The notes under the pieces were generated by a model that was not told where the DNA came from, did no database searches, and worked only from the letters and a program-made list of their open reading frames with translations. DNA of 64,000 nucleotides from Caulobacter segnis (GTDB lineage Bacteria > Pseudomonadota > Alphaproteobacteria > Caulobacterales > Caulobacteraceae): positions 1 to 64,000 of the forward strand of contig NZ_JARQWW010000006.1 in the NCBI RefSeq assembly GCF_029543125.1. The letters run 5' to 3'. Below, piece by piece: positions 1 through 9,043 of the stretch (position 1 is the stretch's first letter; each line of letters opens with the position of its first letter). The translations under genes and the position numbers were made by a program.

Positions 1-78
1 CCCGGCTTGGAGGTTGGAGCGTCGCAACCCCAGCTTCTCAGCCCAACCCCGGGTGAACAACCTTCATAGCTTCGACAC

Positions 79-735
79 CTAGGCGTCCTTCAGGACCCCA
101 TGCGCCAGCATGGTCAGGTGCGTGCGGATCAGCGCTTCGCGCTCCGCCCAGGGGAACTGCGGCCGGGCGATCAGCAGGGACACCAGTCCATGCACGCCGG
201 CCCACAGGGACTGTGAGATCACCTCCGGGTCCTGATCCCGCACGCGGCCGCTTTCGTGCAGCGCCCAGATCGCCGCCCGCAGGCTGTTGAACGCCTGCAG
301 CGCCGGCTTCGGGGGCGACTCGTCCGTGGGCGGCTTCGGCTTGCCCGCCCCCTCGATCATGAAGGCCACGCGATAGGCGTCGGGGTTGTTCAGGCCGAAA
401 TCAACATAGACTCGCAGGTACTCCACCGCCTGCTCCAACGGCGTGCCCGGCGTCGGAACGAACCGATCCAGCGCCTGCACCAGCAGCACGAAGGCCCGGT
501 CGTGCAGCTCCTCCACGATGGCGTCGCGGCTGGGGAAATAGGCGTAAAGGCTGGGCTGGGAGATGCCCACCGCCTCGGCGATCTGTCGGGTGGAGACGCC
601 ATGCACGCCCCGCTCGCCGATCAGGCGCAGGGCGGCGCCCAGTATTTCCTCACGACGCTCTCCTCCCTGTCCTTTCCGCTTGCGCGGCGACCGGGATACC
701 GATGTTCTCGTTGGTTGACGGGCCATCAGCGGCAA
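79..735 (-). CDS. TetR/AcrR-family transcriptional repressor
   Basis: This 218-residue DNA-binding regulator probably represses the divergent RND efflux operon that starts at 809. After a basic Arg/Lys-rich leader (residues 1-25) comes a canonical TetR helix-turn-helix at about 26-75 (REEILGAALRLIGERG, then STRQIAEAVGISQPSLYAYF). An all-helical ligand and dimer domain follows. Length is normal for the family. An inverted repeat in the shared intergenic region (746-784) is the expected operator and would allow autoregulation. The ligand cannot be read from the sequence; by position it is likely an efflux substrate. Several in-frame starts lie near the N-terminus, so the first few residues are uncertain. 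Confidence 0.9.
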   Translation of the reverse strand: MPLMARQPTRTSVSRSPRKRKGQGGERREEILGAALRLIGERGVHGVSTRQIAEAVGISQPSLYAYFPSRDAIVEELHDRAFVLLVQALDRFVPTPGTPLEQAVEYLRVYVDFGLNNPDAYRVAFMIEGAGKPKPPTDESPPKPALQAFNSLRAAIWALHESGRVRDQDPEVISQSLWAGVHGLVSLLIARPQFPWAEREALIRTHLTMLAHGVLKDA

Positions 736-745
736 AGCATCTTGA

Positions 746-784
746 CAGTGTTAGGTTGGATCGCTCACAGATAACCTATCACTG
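746..784. promoter_or_regulatory. Inverted-repeat operator between tetR and the RND operon
   Basis: CAGTGTTAGGTT (746-757) and AACCTATCACTG (773-784) form an inverted repeat matching at 11 of 12 positions, with a 15-bp spacer. It lies between the two divergent starts. A TTGACA hexamer at 742-747 overlaps the left arm and could be the -35 of the efflux operon, so binding here would block transcription. Assignment to the TetR protein is inferred from position. Confidence 0.6.
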
Positions 785-808
785 ATCGGCTATCGGGGAA
801 GACAGATC

Positions 809-1888
809 ATGCGGATCGTTCCGCTCCAAGGGCTCCTTGCGGCCTCGCTCGTGCTCGGCCTGGCCGCATGTGGCAAGAAGACGCCCGAGGAGAACACCGC
901 GCCCCCCGCGGTTCAGGCCGTGACCGCCCCCGCCGGTTCGCATCAGGCCGCCGTGGTCGCCACCGGGCGTATCGAGCGCCGACGGGAGATGGCCCTGTCC
1001 TTCCGCATCGGCGGGGTGATGACCGCCATGAACGTCGAGGCGGGCGATCCCGTCCGCGCCGGCCAGGCCCTGGCCAGTCTCGACCCCGCGGGCGTCAACG
1101 CCGGCCAGGCCCGCGCCTCCGCCGATGTGGAGCGGGCCCGCCGTGATCTGGAGCGCGACCGCACGCTGTACGACAAGGGCTTCGTCTCCAAGCAGCGGGT
1201 CGACGACCGCGCCAGCGCCCTGAAGGTCGCTCAGGCCGGCCTGGACGCCGCCGCCTTCGACCGCCGCTGGGCCCGCCTGTCCTCTCCCGCCGACGGCGTG
1301 GTGCTGGAGCGCCTGGCCCAGGCCGGCGAGGTGGTGCAGCCCGGCCAGGCCGTCCTGCGTGTGGCCGATCTGAACAGTCCGCTGGTCCTTCGCCTGCCGG
1401 TGCCGGACCGCGAGGTCGCCCGCCTGCGCGTCGGCGCCCCCGCCCAGGTGAAGCTGGCCGAGGGCGGCGCCGTCCTGACCGGCCGCGTCACCCGGATCGG
1501 CCAGCAGGCGGGCGCCCGCACCGGCGCCGTGGACGTCGAGATCGAGCTCGCCGCCGCCCCTGGCGTCCGCAGCGGCCAGATCGCCACCGCCGAGATCGCC
1601 GCCGCCGCGCCTGCCATCGGCGCCGCCGAGCAGATGGTCCGCATTCCGGCCGAAGCCATCCTCGAAGCCCAGGGAGCCAGCGCCCATGTGTTCCTGATCG
1701 AGGGCGACACGGCCCGCCGCCGCCCGGTCCGCTTCGGCGGCTTTGACGGCGACGACGCCCTGGTGGCCGGCCTGCCCGCCGGCGCGCGCATCGCCACGGC
1801 CGGCGCCGGCTTCATCGGCGACGGCGACAAGGTGCGGGTGATCGATCCCGCCGCCCTGAACGCCGCCGCCGACAAGGCGGCGCGCTGA
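809..1888 (+). CDS. RND efflux periplasmic adaptor (membrane fusion protein), lipoprotein
   Basis: This adaptor links an inner-membrane RND pump to an outer-membrane channel. The 359-residue protein has a lipoprotein signal peptide ending LGLAACGKK (lipobox Cys21), so it is probably anchored to the inner membrane. A barrel-sandwich/lipoyl half with a short alpha-hairpin follows (about 50-170, including GGVMTAMNVEAGDPVRAGQ and GVVLERLAQAGEVVQPGQ), then a beta-barrel and a membrane-proximal domain. Its stop overlaps the next start by one base (TGATG), so adaptor and pump are translationally coupled. No outer-membrane TolC-like gene is adjacent; the pump presumably borrows one encoded elsewhere. 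Confidence 0.93.
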   Translation: MRIVPLQGLLAASLVLGLAACGKKTPEENTAPPAVQAVTAPAGSHQAAVVATGRIERRREMALSFRIGGVMTAMNVEAGDPVRAGQALASLDPAGVNAGQARASADVERARRDLERDRTLYDKGFVSKQRVDDRASALKVAQAGLDAAAFDRRWARLSSPADGVVLERLAQAGEVVQPGQAVLRVADLNSPLVLRLPVPDREVARLRVGAPAQVKLAEGGAVLTGRVTRIGQQAGARTGAVDVEIELAAAPGVRSGQIATAEIAAAAPAIGAAEQMVRIPAEAILEAQGASAHVFLIEGDTARRRPVRFGGFDGDDALVAGLPAGARIATAGAGFIGDGDKVRVIDPAALNAAADKAAR

Positions 1889-4800
1889 TGAACCTCAACC
1901 CCGCGGCCTTCGCCGTCCGGCGCTGGCAGTTCACGCTCGTCGCCTTTGGCCTGCTGATCGCGCTTGGCCTCAACGCGCTCATGACCACCCCGCGTTCGGA
2001 GGACCCGCAGTTCCCGACGCCGATCTACATCATCCAGGCGGTCCTTCCGGGTGCCGAGCCAGCGGAGATGGAGCAGCTGGTCGCCAAGCCGATCGAGGAC
2101 GTCATGGCGGGCCTCGACAATATCGACGACGTCGCCTCCAGCAGCGTCGACGGCGCCGCCACGGTTCAGGTCCAGTTCGATTGGGGCGTCGATCCCGAGC
2201 GCAAGTACGACGAGGTCACGCGCGAGCTGAACGCCATCCGCGCCACCCTGCCCCAGGGCATCGTCCGGCTGGAGGTGCGCCGCATTCGGACCATCGAGGT
2301 GGCGTTCGTGCAGACCGCCCTGGTCTCTGAAACCCTGCCCATGCGCCGGCTGGAGAAACTGGCCGACCGCCTGCGCGAACGGCTGGAGCGTGTGCCTGGC
2401 GTCCGCAAGGGCGAATACTACGGCGCCCCGCCCTCTGAGGTGCGCGTCAGTCTGAACGCCGGCCGCCTGGCCGAGCTGCGCCTACCGGCCAGCGCCGTAG
2501 CCGACGCCCTGCGAGCCGCCGGCTCCGACGCGCCCATCGGCTCGGTGCATGCCGGAGACCGGCGCTTCAACGTGAAATCGGGCGGGGCCTTCCGCTCGCT
2601 GGAGACGGTGAAGAACACCCCGGTCCGCGAGGTGAATGGTCAGGTCGTCCGGGTTCAGGACGTAGCCAATGTGAGCTGGGCGCAGGAAGAGGCCAACCAC
2701 CTCGCCCGCTTCGACGGCAAGCGCGCGGTGTTCGTCACCGTCATGCCCAAGGACGGGGTGGACGTGACCAAGGTCACCGACAACGTCAACGCCGCCCTCG
2801 ATGAGTTCGAGCAGACCCTGCCCGCCGGGGTGAAGCTGGAGCGCGCCTTCCAGCAGTCGGACAACATCAAGCACCGCCTGGGCTCGCTGTTCCGCGACTT
2901 CGGCCTGGCCTTGGCCCTGGTGCTGGTCACCCTGCTCCCGCTGGGCATCCGCGCCAGCGGCGTGGTGATGCTGTCGATCCCGCTGTCGCTGCTGATCGGC
3001 TTGGCCCTGCTTCAGGCCTTCGGCTTCACCATCAACCAGCTCTCCATCGCCGGCTTCGTCCTGTCGCTGGGCCTGCTGGTGGACGACTCCATCGTCGTCA
3101 CCGAGAACATCGCCCGCCACCTGCGCGAGGGCGAGGACCGCACCACCGCCGCCATCAAGGCCACGGGCCAGATCTCCCTGGCGGTGATCGGCTGCACGGC
3201 CACCCTGATGCTGGCCTTCCTGCCCCTGCTGGCCCTGCCCGGCGGCGCGGGCCAGTTCATCAAGTCGCTGCCGGTGACGGTGCTCTGCACGGTCGGCGCG
3301 TCGCTGATCGTGTCCCTGACCATCATCCCGTTCCTGGCCAGCCGGATGCTGTCGCGGCACGAGGACCCGGAGGGCAACCGCATCCTCCGCGCGGTGAACG
3401 GCGGCATCCATCGCTTCTACACGCCCATCCTGCATCGCGCGCTGGGCCGTCCGTGGCTGGCCTCGGCGATCCTGGGGCTCATCTGCCTCAGCGCCGTGCC
3501 GATCATGGGGATCATCGGCTCCAGCCTGTTCCCGGCGGCGGAGACGCCGCAGTTCCTGGTGCGCGTCGAGACGCCGGAGGGCACGGCCCTTGAGCGCACC
3601 GACAAGGCCTTGCGCTATGTGGAGCAGCGCCTGTCGCGCGAGCCGGAGATCCGCTTCGTCGCCGCCAATCTGGGCCGCGGAAACCCGCGCATCTACTACA
3701 ACCAGGGCCAGGGCAACGCCCAGGCCAACTATGCCGAGGTCTTCACCGCCCTGAAGAAGTGGGAGCCGGGCGAGAGCGAGAAGCTGCTCGACTCCATCCG
3801 CGCCGACTTCGCCAAGTATCCCGGCGCCAAGATCAGCCTGATCACCTTCGAGAACGGCCCGCCCGTGGACGCCCCGGTCCAGGTCCGCATCCGCGGCCAG
3901 AACCTGGATGTGCTGAAGGCCCTGGCCGACCGAGCCGAGCGCATCATCAAGGCCACACCCGGCGCGCGCGACGTGAACAACCCCCTGCGCCTGGCGCGCA
4001 CCGACCTGGACCTCGGGGTGGACGAGGCCAAGGCCGCCGCCCTCGGCGTGCCGGCCGGCGCCGCCCGCCGCGTGGCCCGTCTGGCTCTGTCGGGCGAGGA
4101 GACCGGCCGCTTCCGCGACATCGACGGCGACGACTACGCCGTGCGGGTTCGCCTGCCCATGGATGAGCGCAACGACCTGAACGCCCTGCAGGGGATCTAC
4201 GTCCCTACCGTCGATGGCCGGTCCGCGCCTCTGGGCGCCGTGGCGCAGCCGACCTTCCGCTCCAGCCCGGCCAACATCAGCCGTTATGAGCGCGAGCGGA
4301 CGGTCAGCGTCAGCGCCCATGTGAAGACCGGCTACCTGACCTCCGCTGTCACGGCCGATGTGGTCAAGCGGCTGGAGGCGGAACTGTCCCTGCCCCCCGG
4401 CTACCGCATCGCCCTGGGCGGCGAGGCCGAGGCGCAGGAGGAAAGCTTCGGCGGCATGGGCGCGGCGATCATGGTCGCCATCGGCGGCATCCTGGCCGTG
4501 CTGGTGCTGGAGTTCGGCAAGTTCCGCACCGCCCTGGTGGTGGCCGGGGTCATCCCCCTGGGCATCTTCGGCGCGGTGGCGGCCCTGATGGTCACCGGCC
4601 ACAGCCTGTCCTTCACCGCCACCATCGGCCTGATCGCCCTCATCGGCATCGAGATCAAGAACTCGATCCTGCTGGTCGACTTCACCGAACAGCTCCGCAA
4701 GGAGGGGATGCCCCTGCGCGAGGCGATCGAGAAGGCGGGCGAGGTGCGCTTCCTGCCGGTGCTGCTGACCTCGGTCACCGCCATCGGCGGCCTGCTGCCC

Positions 4801-4977
4801 CTGGCTCTGGAAGGGTCCGGCCTCTATTCGCCCCTGGCCATCGGCATCATCGGCGGCCTGATCACCTCGACCCTGCTGTCGCGGGTGGCCACCCCGGTCA
4901 CGTACTGGCTGCTGGAGCGCGGCAAGGAGGACGGCGGGTTCGGCCTGATGGACTGGCTGCGGGCGCGGTTCGCCTAG
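1888..4977 (+). CDS. RND efflux transporter permease (AcrB/HAE-type)
   Basis: This proton-driven inner-membrane exporter has 1029 residues, the usual family length. It has the duplicated RND plan: TM1 near residues 13-32, a large periplasmic porter loop, TM2-6 (about 335-500), a second periplasmic loop and TM8-12 (about 850-1015). The motif LSLGLLVDDSIVVTENIARH (starting near 390) holds the TM4 acidic residues used for proton relay. The second half has LIGIEIKNSILLVDFTEQLR, where a single acidic position replaces the paired Asp, as is common. It is coupled to the adaptor gene upstream and likely repressed by the divergent TetR protein. Substrate range cannot be predicted. Confidence 0.94.
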   Translation: MNLNPAAFAVRRWQFTLVAFGLLIALGLNALMTTPRSEDPQFPTPIYIIQAVLPGAEPAEMEQLVAKPIEDVMAGLDNIDDVASSSVDGAATVQVQFDWGVDPERKYDEVTRELNAIRATLPQGIVRLEVRRIRTIEVAFVQTALVSETLPMRRLEKLADRLRERLERVPGVRKGEYYGAPPSEVRVSLNAGRLAELRLPASAVADALRAAGSDAPIGSVHAGDRRFNVKSGGAFRSLETVKNTPVREVNGQVVRVQDVANVSWAQEEANHLARFDGKRAVFVTVMPKDGVDVTKVTDNVNAALDEFEQTLPAGVKLERAFQQSDNIKHRLGSLFRDFGLALALVLVTLLPLGIRASGVVMLSIPLSLLIGLALLQAFGFTINQLSIAGFVLSLGLLVDDSIVVTENIARHLREGEDRTTAAIKATGQISLAVIGCTATLMLAFLPLLALPGGAGQFIKSLPVTVLCTVGASLIVSLTIIPFLASRMLSRHEDPEGNRILRAVNGGIHRFYTPILHRALGRPWLASAILGLICLSAVPIMGIIGSSLFPAAETPQFLVRVETPEGTALERTDKALRYVEQRLSREPEIRFVAANLGRGNPRIYYNQGQGNAQANYAEVFTALKKWEPGESEKLLDSIRADFAKYPGAKISLITFENGPPVDAPVQVRIRGQNLDVLKALADRAERIIKATPGARDVNNPLRLARTDLDLGVDEAKAAALGVPAGAARRVARLALSGEETGRFRDIDGDDYAVRVRLPMDERNDLNALQGIYVPTVDGRSAPLGAVAQPTFRSSPANISRYERERTVSVSAHVKTGYLTSAVTADVVKRLEAELSLPPGYRIALGGEAEAQEESFGGMGAAIMVAIGGILAVLVLEFGKFRTALVVAGVIPLGIFGAVAALMVTGHSLSFTATIGLIALIGIEIKNSILLVDFTEQLRKEGMPLREAIEKAGEVRFLPVLLTSVTAIGGLLPLALEGSGLYSPLAIGIIGGLITSTLLSRVATPVTYWLLERGKEDGGFGLMDWLRARFA

Positions 4978-4980
4978 GAG

Positions 4981-5008
4981 ATCTCCTCCCCCGCTTCGCA
5001 GGGGGAGG
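4981..5008. repeat. Perfect GC-rich hairpin, possible terminator of the RND operon
   Basis: CTCCTCCCCC and GGGGGAGGAG form a perfect 10-bp stem with an 8-base loop, starting 3 bp after the RND stop codon. Related stems occur at 22407, 50837, 59441 and 61440, so this belongs to a dispersed repeat family. It has no T-run, so terminator function is only possible. Confidence 0.6.
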
Positions 5009-5066
5009 AGAAGCAGTTGCCCCAACTCGCGCTTTCCCCTCTCATGCCGGCGTCGGGAGGGGCCCT

Positions 5067-6533
5067 ATGAAACTGATCTACATCGCCGCGCTGGCCATGG
5101 CGGGCACAGCCGCTCACGCCGAGACCTCCGCCGAGCGGACGGCGGCCTACCTCAAAAAGATCGCCGCCGAGGACCGCGTCGAAGCCCCTAGCAAGCCGCC
5201 GCTCAACAGCGTCATCGCCGTCAGCCCCGTCGCCCTGGACCAGGCCCGCGCGCGGGACGCCGAGCGCAAGGCGGGCAAGGCGCGCGGCCCCGTCCACGGC
5301 TGGGCCGTGCTGCTGAAGGACAACATCGACAGCACCGAGCTGCCGACCACCGCCGGGTCATTGGCCCTGAAGGACAACATGACCGGCCGCGACGCGCCGC
5401 TGGTCGCCAACCTGCGCAAGGCCGGGGTGGTCATACTGGGCAAGACCAACCTGTCGGAATGGGCCAATTTCCGCTCCACCTCCTCCCTCAGCGGATGGAG
5501 CGCCGTGGGCGGCCTGAGCCGAAACGCCCGCGACCGGCTGCGCAACGCCTGCGGCTCCAGCTCGGGCAGCGGCGCGGCCGTGGCCGCCGGCTTCGCCGAC
5601 GCCGCCGTGGGGACGGAGACCAACGGCTCGGTCATCTGCCCGGCGGCGGTGGAGGGCATCGTCGGCTTCAAGCCCACGGTCGGGCTGGTCAGCCGCACGC
5701 ATGTGGTGCCGATCAGCGTCAGCCAGGACACCGCCGGGCCCATGACCCGCACCGTGTCCGACGCCGCCGCCCTGCTCACCGCCATGGCCGGCTCCGATCC
5801 CGCTGATCCGGCCACCGCGCAGGCGGACGCCAGGAAGACCGACTTCCTCGCCGCCCTGAGCAAGGACGCCCTGAAGCGGACCCGCATCGGCGTCGCCCGC
5901 TACGCCGCCGGCTTCCATCCGGAGACCGACGCGGTGTTCGAAAAGGCGTTGGCGACCCTGAAGGCCCAGGGCGCGGTGCTGGTCGACGTGAAGGACTTCC
6001 CCCGCCGGCGCGAGATCAGCCCGCTGGAGAACAGGGTCCTGTGCGTGGAGTTCAAAGCCGGCCTCGCCGCCTATCTCGCCTCCACCGACCCTGCCAAGGT
6101 GAAGGTGCGCAACCTCACCGACCTGATCGCCTTCAACAAGGCCCACGCGGCGCAGGAGATGCCCCTCTTCGCCCAGGAGCTGTTCGAGATCTGTGACCGG
6201 GCCAAGGGCTTGGACGACGCCGACTACCTGAAGGCCAAGGCCGACGCCCACCGCATCGCCGGGCCGGAGGGGATCGACGCCCTGCTGAAACAGAACGACG
6301 TGGTCGCCCTGGTCGCCCCGACCATGGCGCCGGCCTATCTGATCGATCCGGTCCTGCGCGGCGGCTATGTGGGCGGCGGCATCGGCGGCCCGCCCGCCGT
6401 GGCCGGCTATCCGCATCTGACCGTGCCCATGGGCGAGGTGCAGGGCCTGCCCGTCGGTCTGTCCATTGTCGGCACGGCCTGGGACGACGCCCGGGTGCTG
6501 AGCTTGGGGTACGCGTTTGAGGCGAACAAGTAG
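5067..6533 (+). CDS. Secreted amidase-signature hydrolase, peptide amidase-like
   Basis: A 488-residue amidase-signature enzyme predicted to hydrolyse amide bonds in the periplasm or outside the cell. Residues 1-18 are a signal peptide (MKLIYIAALAMAGTAAHA). The Ser-cisSer-Lys triad is visible: Lys in LLKDNIDS, cis-Ser in ACGSSSGSGAAVAAG, and the nucleophile stretch TETNGSVICPAAVEG. The TET-x-GS-x-x-CP form is typical of secreted peptide amidases rather than GatA, which has TDTGGS. GGGAGGGG upstream is a strong ribosome site and fixes the start at 5067. It is monocistronic, between a hairpin and a composite repeat. Substrate (C-terminal peptide amides or small amides) is unproven. Confidence 0.85.
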   Translation: MKLIYIAALAMAGTAAHAETSAERTAAYLKKIAAEDRVEAPSKPPLNSVIAVSPVALDQARARDAERKAGKARGPVHGWAVLLKDNIDSTELPTTAGSLALKDNMTGRDAPLVANLRKAGVVILGKTNLSEWANFRSTSSLSGWSAVGGLSRNARDRLRNACGSSSGSGAAVAAGFADAAVGTETNGSVICPAAVEGIVGFKPTVGLVSRTHVVPISVSQDTAGPMTRTVSDAAALLTAMAGSDPADPATAQADARKTDFLAALSKDALKRTRIGVARYAAGFHPETDAVFEKALATLKAQGAVLVDVKDFPRRREISPLENRVLCVEFKAGLAAYLASTDPAKVKVRNLTDLIAFNKAHAAQEMPLFAQELFEICDRAKGLDDADYLKAKADAHRIAGPEGIDALLKQNDVVALVAPTMAPAYLIDPVLRGGYVGGGIGGPPAVAGYPHLTVPMGEVQGLPVGLSIVGTAWDDARVLSLGYAFEANK

Positions 6534-6650
6534 CCCCCTTCTCCCTCGATGGGAGAAGGGTCGGGGATGAGGGTGATGCTGCGTGGGCCACAACCAGCTG
6601 ACCCTCAGCAGTCACCCTCACCCTGCCCTCTCCCATCAAGGGAGAGGGTT
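6534..6650. repeat. Composite hairpin repeat, family C copy 1
   Basis: Two hairpin halves (6534-6578 and 6611-6648) with CTTCTCCCTCGATGGGAGAAG and CCTCTCCCATCAAGGGAGAGG cores are separated by about 32 bp. A second copy of the whole element, in the same orientation, is at 56335-56454. It fills the gap between the convergent amidase and acyl-CoA dehydrogenase genes and may serve as a bidirectional transcription stop. Confidence 0.75.
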
Positions 6651-6661
6651 CACCCGAATAA

Positions 6662-7873
6662 TCACCGCCCCGTCGGCATGTCCTTGAACGCCACGTCCTT
6701 GTCGACGCGCACGTCGCCCGGCAGGCCCAGGACGCGTTCGGCGATGATGTTCTTGAGGATCTCGTCCGTGCCGCCGGCGATGCGCAGGCCCGGGGCCCAC
6801 AGCAGGCTTTGCTGGAAGGCCGCGCGCATGGGCGCCACGTCGGGATCGGCGATGATGCCGAACTGATCCTCCATCTCCACCGCCGCGTTGCTCAGCTCCT
6901 GAAGCTGGTTGGCGGAGATGATCTTGCCGATTGAGCTCTCCGGCCCCGGCGTCTGCCCCTTGGACAGGGCGGTCATGGTGCGGAAGCGGGTCAGCTTCAG
7001 CCCCTCCGCCGCCACGTACCAGTCGGCCAGCCGCTCGCGAAAAGCGCTGTCGGCCAGCGTGCCCGGCGTCTCGCGCGCCAGCTCCAGGATCTCGCCGTAG
7101 TTCGGGCCGGCCGAGCCGCCCACCGCCAGGCGCTCGTTCATCAGGGTGACCAGGGCCACCTTCCAGCCATCGCCCGGCGCTCCAAGGCGCTGGCTGTCCT
7201 TGACCCGCAGGTCGGTGAAGTAGACCTCGTTGAACTCGCTGCCGCCGCTGGCCTGGTGGATGGGGCGGACCTCCACGGCCGGATCGCGCATGTCGATCCA
7301 GAACATGGTCATGCCCTTGTGCTTGGGCGCGTCCACGTCGGTGCGGACCAGCAGGATGCCGTAGTCGCTGTGCTGCGCGCCCGTGGTCCAGACCTTCTGG
7401 CCGTTGATCACCCAGTCGTCACCATCCTGAACGGCCCGGGTCCGCGTGGCCGCCACGTCGGAGCCCCCGGCCGGTTCGGAGAACAGCTGGCACCAGATCT
7501 CCTCGCCCTTCACCGCCGGCCCCACGAACCGGCCCTTGGTCGCGTCGTCGGCGAAGGCCATGACGGTCGGCACACACATGCCCAGGCCGATGGTGAAGTA
7601 GCCGTAGGCGATGCCCGCCTTGGTCTCTTCCTGGTTGAAGATCACCTGCTGGATCGGCGTGCCGCCGCCTCCGCCTATGACCTTGGGCCAGGTGATGCAG
7701 GCGTAGCCGGCCTTGGCCTTCTCAGCCTGCCAGGCCTTGGCCGCGGCCTTGTGCTCCGGCGTGTTGGGCTTGGGTTCGCCGAACGTCTTGCGGTGCTCCG
7801 CGCCGGCCTTGGCGAGCCAGCTGCGGGCGGTTTCGCGATAGGCGGCTTCTTCGGCGTTGTCGTTGAAATCCAT
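6662..7873 (-). CDS. Acyl-CoA dehydrogenase, large partner
   Basis: A 403-residue FAD-dependent flavoprotein that would introduce a 2,3 double bond into an acyl-CoA. It carries the middle beta-domain FAD/substrate signature (SEPAGGSDVAATRTRAVQ followed by INGQKVWTTGAQHSDYG) and a C-terminal helical bundle ending with ILKNIIAERVLGLPGD. It is preceded by GGAGACGGTC, a good ribosome site, and lies 9 bp after the other acyl-CoA dehydrogenase gene, so the two are co-transcribed. Adjacent unequal pairs like this often form heteromeric enzymes acting on branched, aromatic or sterol side-chain CoA esters (family knowledge; the pairing here is inferred). Confidence 0.88.
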   Translation of the reverse strand: MDFNDNAEEAAYRETARSWLAKAGAEHRKTFGEPKPNTPEHKAAAKAWQAEKAKAGYACITWPKVIGGGGGTPIQQVIFNQEETKAGIAYGYFTIGLGMCVPTVMAFADDATKGRFVGPAVKGEEIWCQLFSEPAGGSDVAATRTRAVQDGDDWVINGQKVWTTGAQHSDYGILLVRTDVDAPKHKGMTMFWIDMRDPAVEVRPIHQASGGSEFNEVYFTDLRVKDSQRLGAPGDGWKVALVTLMNERLAVGGSAGPNYGEILELARETPGTLADSAFRERLADWYVAAEGLKLTRFRTMTALSKGQTPGPESSIGKIISANQLQELSNAAVEMEDQFGIIADPDVAPMRAAFQQSLLWAPGLRIAGGTDEILKNIIAERVLGLPGDVRVDKDVAFKDMPTGR

Positions 7874-7882
7874 GACCGTCTC

Positions 7883-8995
7883 CTACGCCGCGTTCTTGCG
7901 TTCGAGCTGGCTGACCAGCCGCTCTTTCCAGGCCTTGGGCGCGCCGGCCACCAGGGCCAGCTGCTTGGACCGGCGGTAGTAGAGGTGGCAGTCCACCTCC
8001 CAGGTGAAGCCCATGCCGCCGTGGGTCTGGATGTTCTCCTTCGAGGCGAACCAGTAGGCGTCCGACGCCGCGATCCGCGCCGCCGAGGCCGCGATGGGCA
8101 GCTCGGGCGCGGAGGTGTTCAGGGCCCAGGCCGCATAATAGGCGTTGGACCGGGCCACCTCGTTCTTCACGTACATGTCGGCCAGCTTGTGCTTGATCGC
8201 CTGATAGCCGCCGATCACCCGCCCGAAGGCGTAGCGCTCCATGGCGTAGGCCTTGGCCATCTCCAGGCAGCGGTCGGCGCCGCCCAGCTGCTCGAAGGCC
8301 AGCAGGGCCGCCGCGCGGTCAAGCACCGCCTGCAGCAGCTCCATCCCCTCGCCCGCGCCGCCCAACCGTTCGGCCGGAGCGTCCTTGAAGGTCAGCTTGG
8401 CGATGCTGCGCGTCGGATCGAGCGACTTCAGGCTCACCCGCCCGACGTCGCCGCTCAGCTCCACCAGATAGAGCCCAGGCTTGCCGCCCTCCTTCGCCAG
8501 CACCAGCGCCACGTCGGCCACGTCGCCGTCGGTCACGGGGATCTTCACGCCCGACAGCTTGGCGCCGCTCACCGTCGCCTGGATCGAGGCGGCGGTGATC
8601 GCGCCCGGCCCTTCAGAGGTCGCCAGACAGCCGATCAGCTCTCCCGCCGCGATCTTCGGCAGGATGCGCTGCTTCTGCGCGTCCGTGCCGGCCAGCATCA
8701 CCGCTTCGGCCAGGATGTAGACGGTCGAGGCGAAGGGGATCGGGGCCACCGCACGGCCCAGCTCCTCGGCGATGGCGCACAGCTCCACATGACCCAGGCC
8801 CAGCCCGCCGAATTCCTCCGGAATCGCCGCGCCCAGCCAGCCCTGCTCGGCCACGCCGCGCCACAGACCGGCGTCGAACGCCTTGTCAGGATCGTCCAGC
8901 ACCGCGCGCACGGCGGGGATGGCGCACCGAGCCTCAAGGAACTTACGCGCCTCGCCCTTCAGGAATTTCTGGTCGTCGGAAAAGTCAAAATCCAC
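7883..8995 (-). CDS. Acyl-CoA dehydrogenase, small partner
   Basis: A 370-residue acyl-CoA dehydrogenase and the first gene of the pair. The GTG start at 8995 is chosen because GGGAGGA lies 8-10 bases upstream and the N-terminus MDFDFSDDQKFLKGEARKFL is the usual first helix. GGLGLGHVELCAIAEELGRA and the C-terminal QTHGGMGFTWEVDCHLYYRR motif place it in the FAD-dependent family. The central FAD loop is weaker than in its partner (ATSEGPGAITAASIQATVSG), as is common in the divergent subunit of alpha2beta2 enzymes. A 13-bp palindrome at 9031-9043 lies 36 bp upstream. An aldehyde dehydrogenase gene is transcribed divergently. Confidence 0.87.
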   Translation of the reverse strand: MDFDFSDDQKFLKGEARKFLEARCAIPAVRAVLDDPDKAFDAGLWRGVAEQGWLGAAIPEEFGGLGLGHVELCAIAEELGRAVAPIPFASTVYILAEAVMLAGTDAQKQRILPKIAAGELIGCLATSEGPGAITAASIQATVSGAKLSGVKIPVTDGDVADVALVLAKEGGKPGLYLVELSGDVGRVSLKSLDPTRSIAKLTFKDAPAERLGGAGEGMELLQAVLDRAAALLAFEQLGGADRCLEMAKAYAMERYAFGRVIGGYQAIKHKLADMYVKNEVARSNAYYAAWALNTSAPELPIAASAARIAASDAYWFASKENIQTHGGMGFTWEVDCHLYYRRSKQLALVAGAPKAWKERLVSQLERKNAA

Positions 8996-9030
8996 GGCTG
9001 GTCCTCCCGTCGCGGACTGTTTTCGCCCGT

Positions 9031-9043
9031 CTGACCCGGTCAG
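9031..9043. promoter_or_regulatory. Short palindrome upstream of the acyl-CoA dehydrogenase pair
   Basis: CTGACC-C-GGTCAG is a perfect 13-bp palindrome in the divergent promoter region between the acyl-CoA dehydrogenase operon and the aldehyde dehydrogenase gene. It could be an operator for a regulator encoded elsewhere; only the palindrome itself is seen. Confidence 0.35.

Noticed and set aside
2482..5025. An 847-residue minus-strand open frame opposite the RND pump
   Set aside because: Antisense shadow caused by high GC and strong codon bias; its translation is rich in Gly, Gln, Asp and His with no domain, and the RND pump on the plus strand is unambiguous.
7256..9034. A 592-residue plus-strand frame opposite the acyl-CoA dehydrogenase pair
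   Set aside because: No start signal or domain; the two dehydrogenases on the minus strand carry all family motifs.
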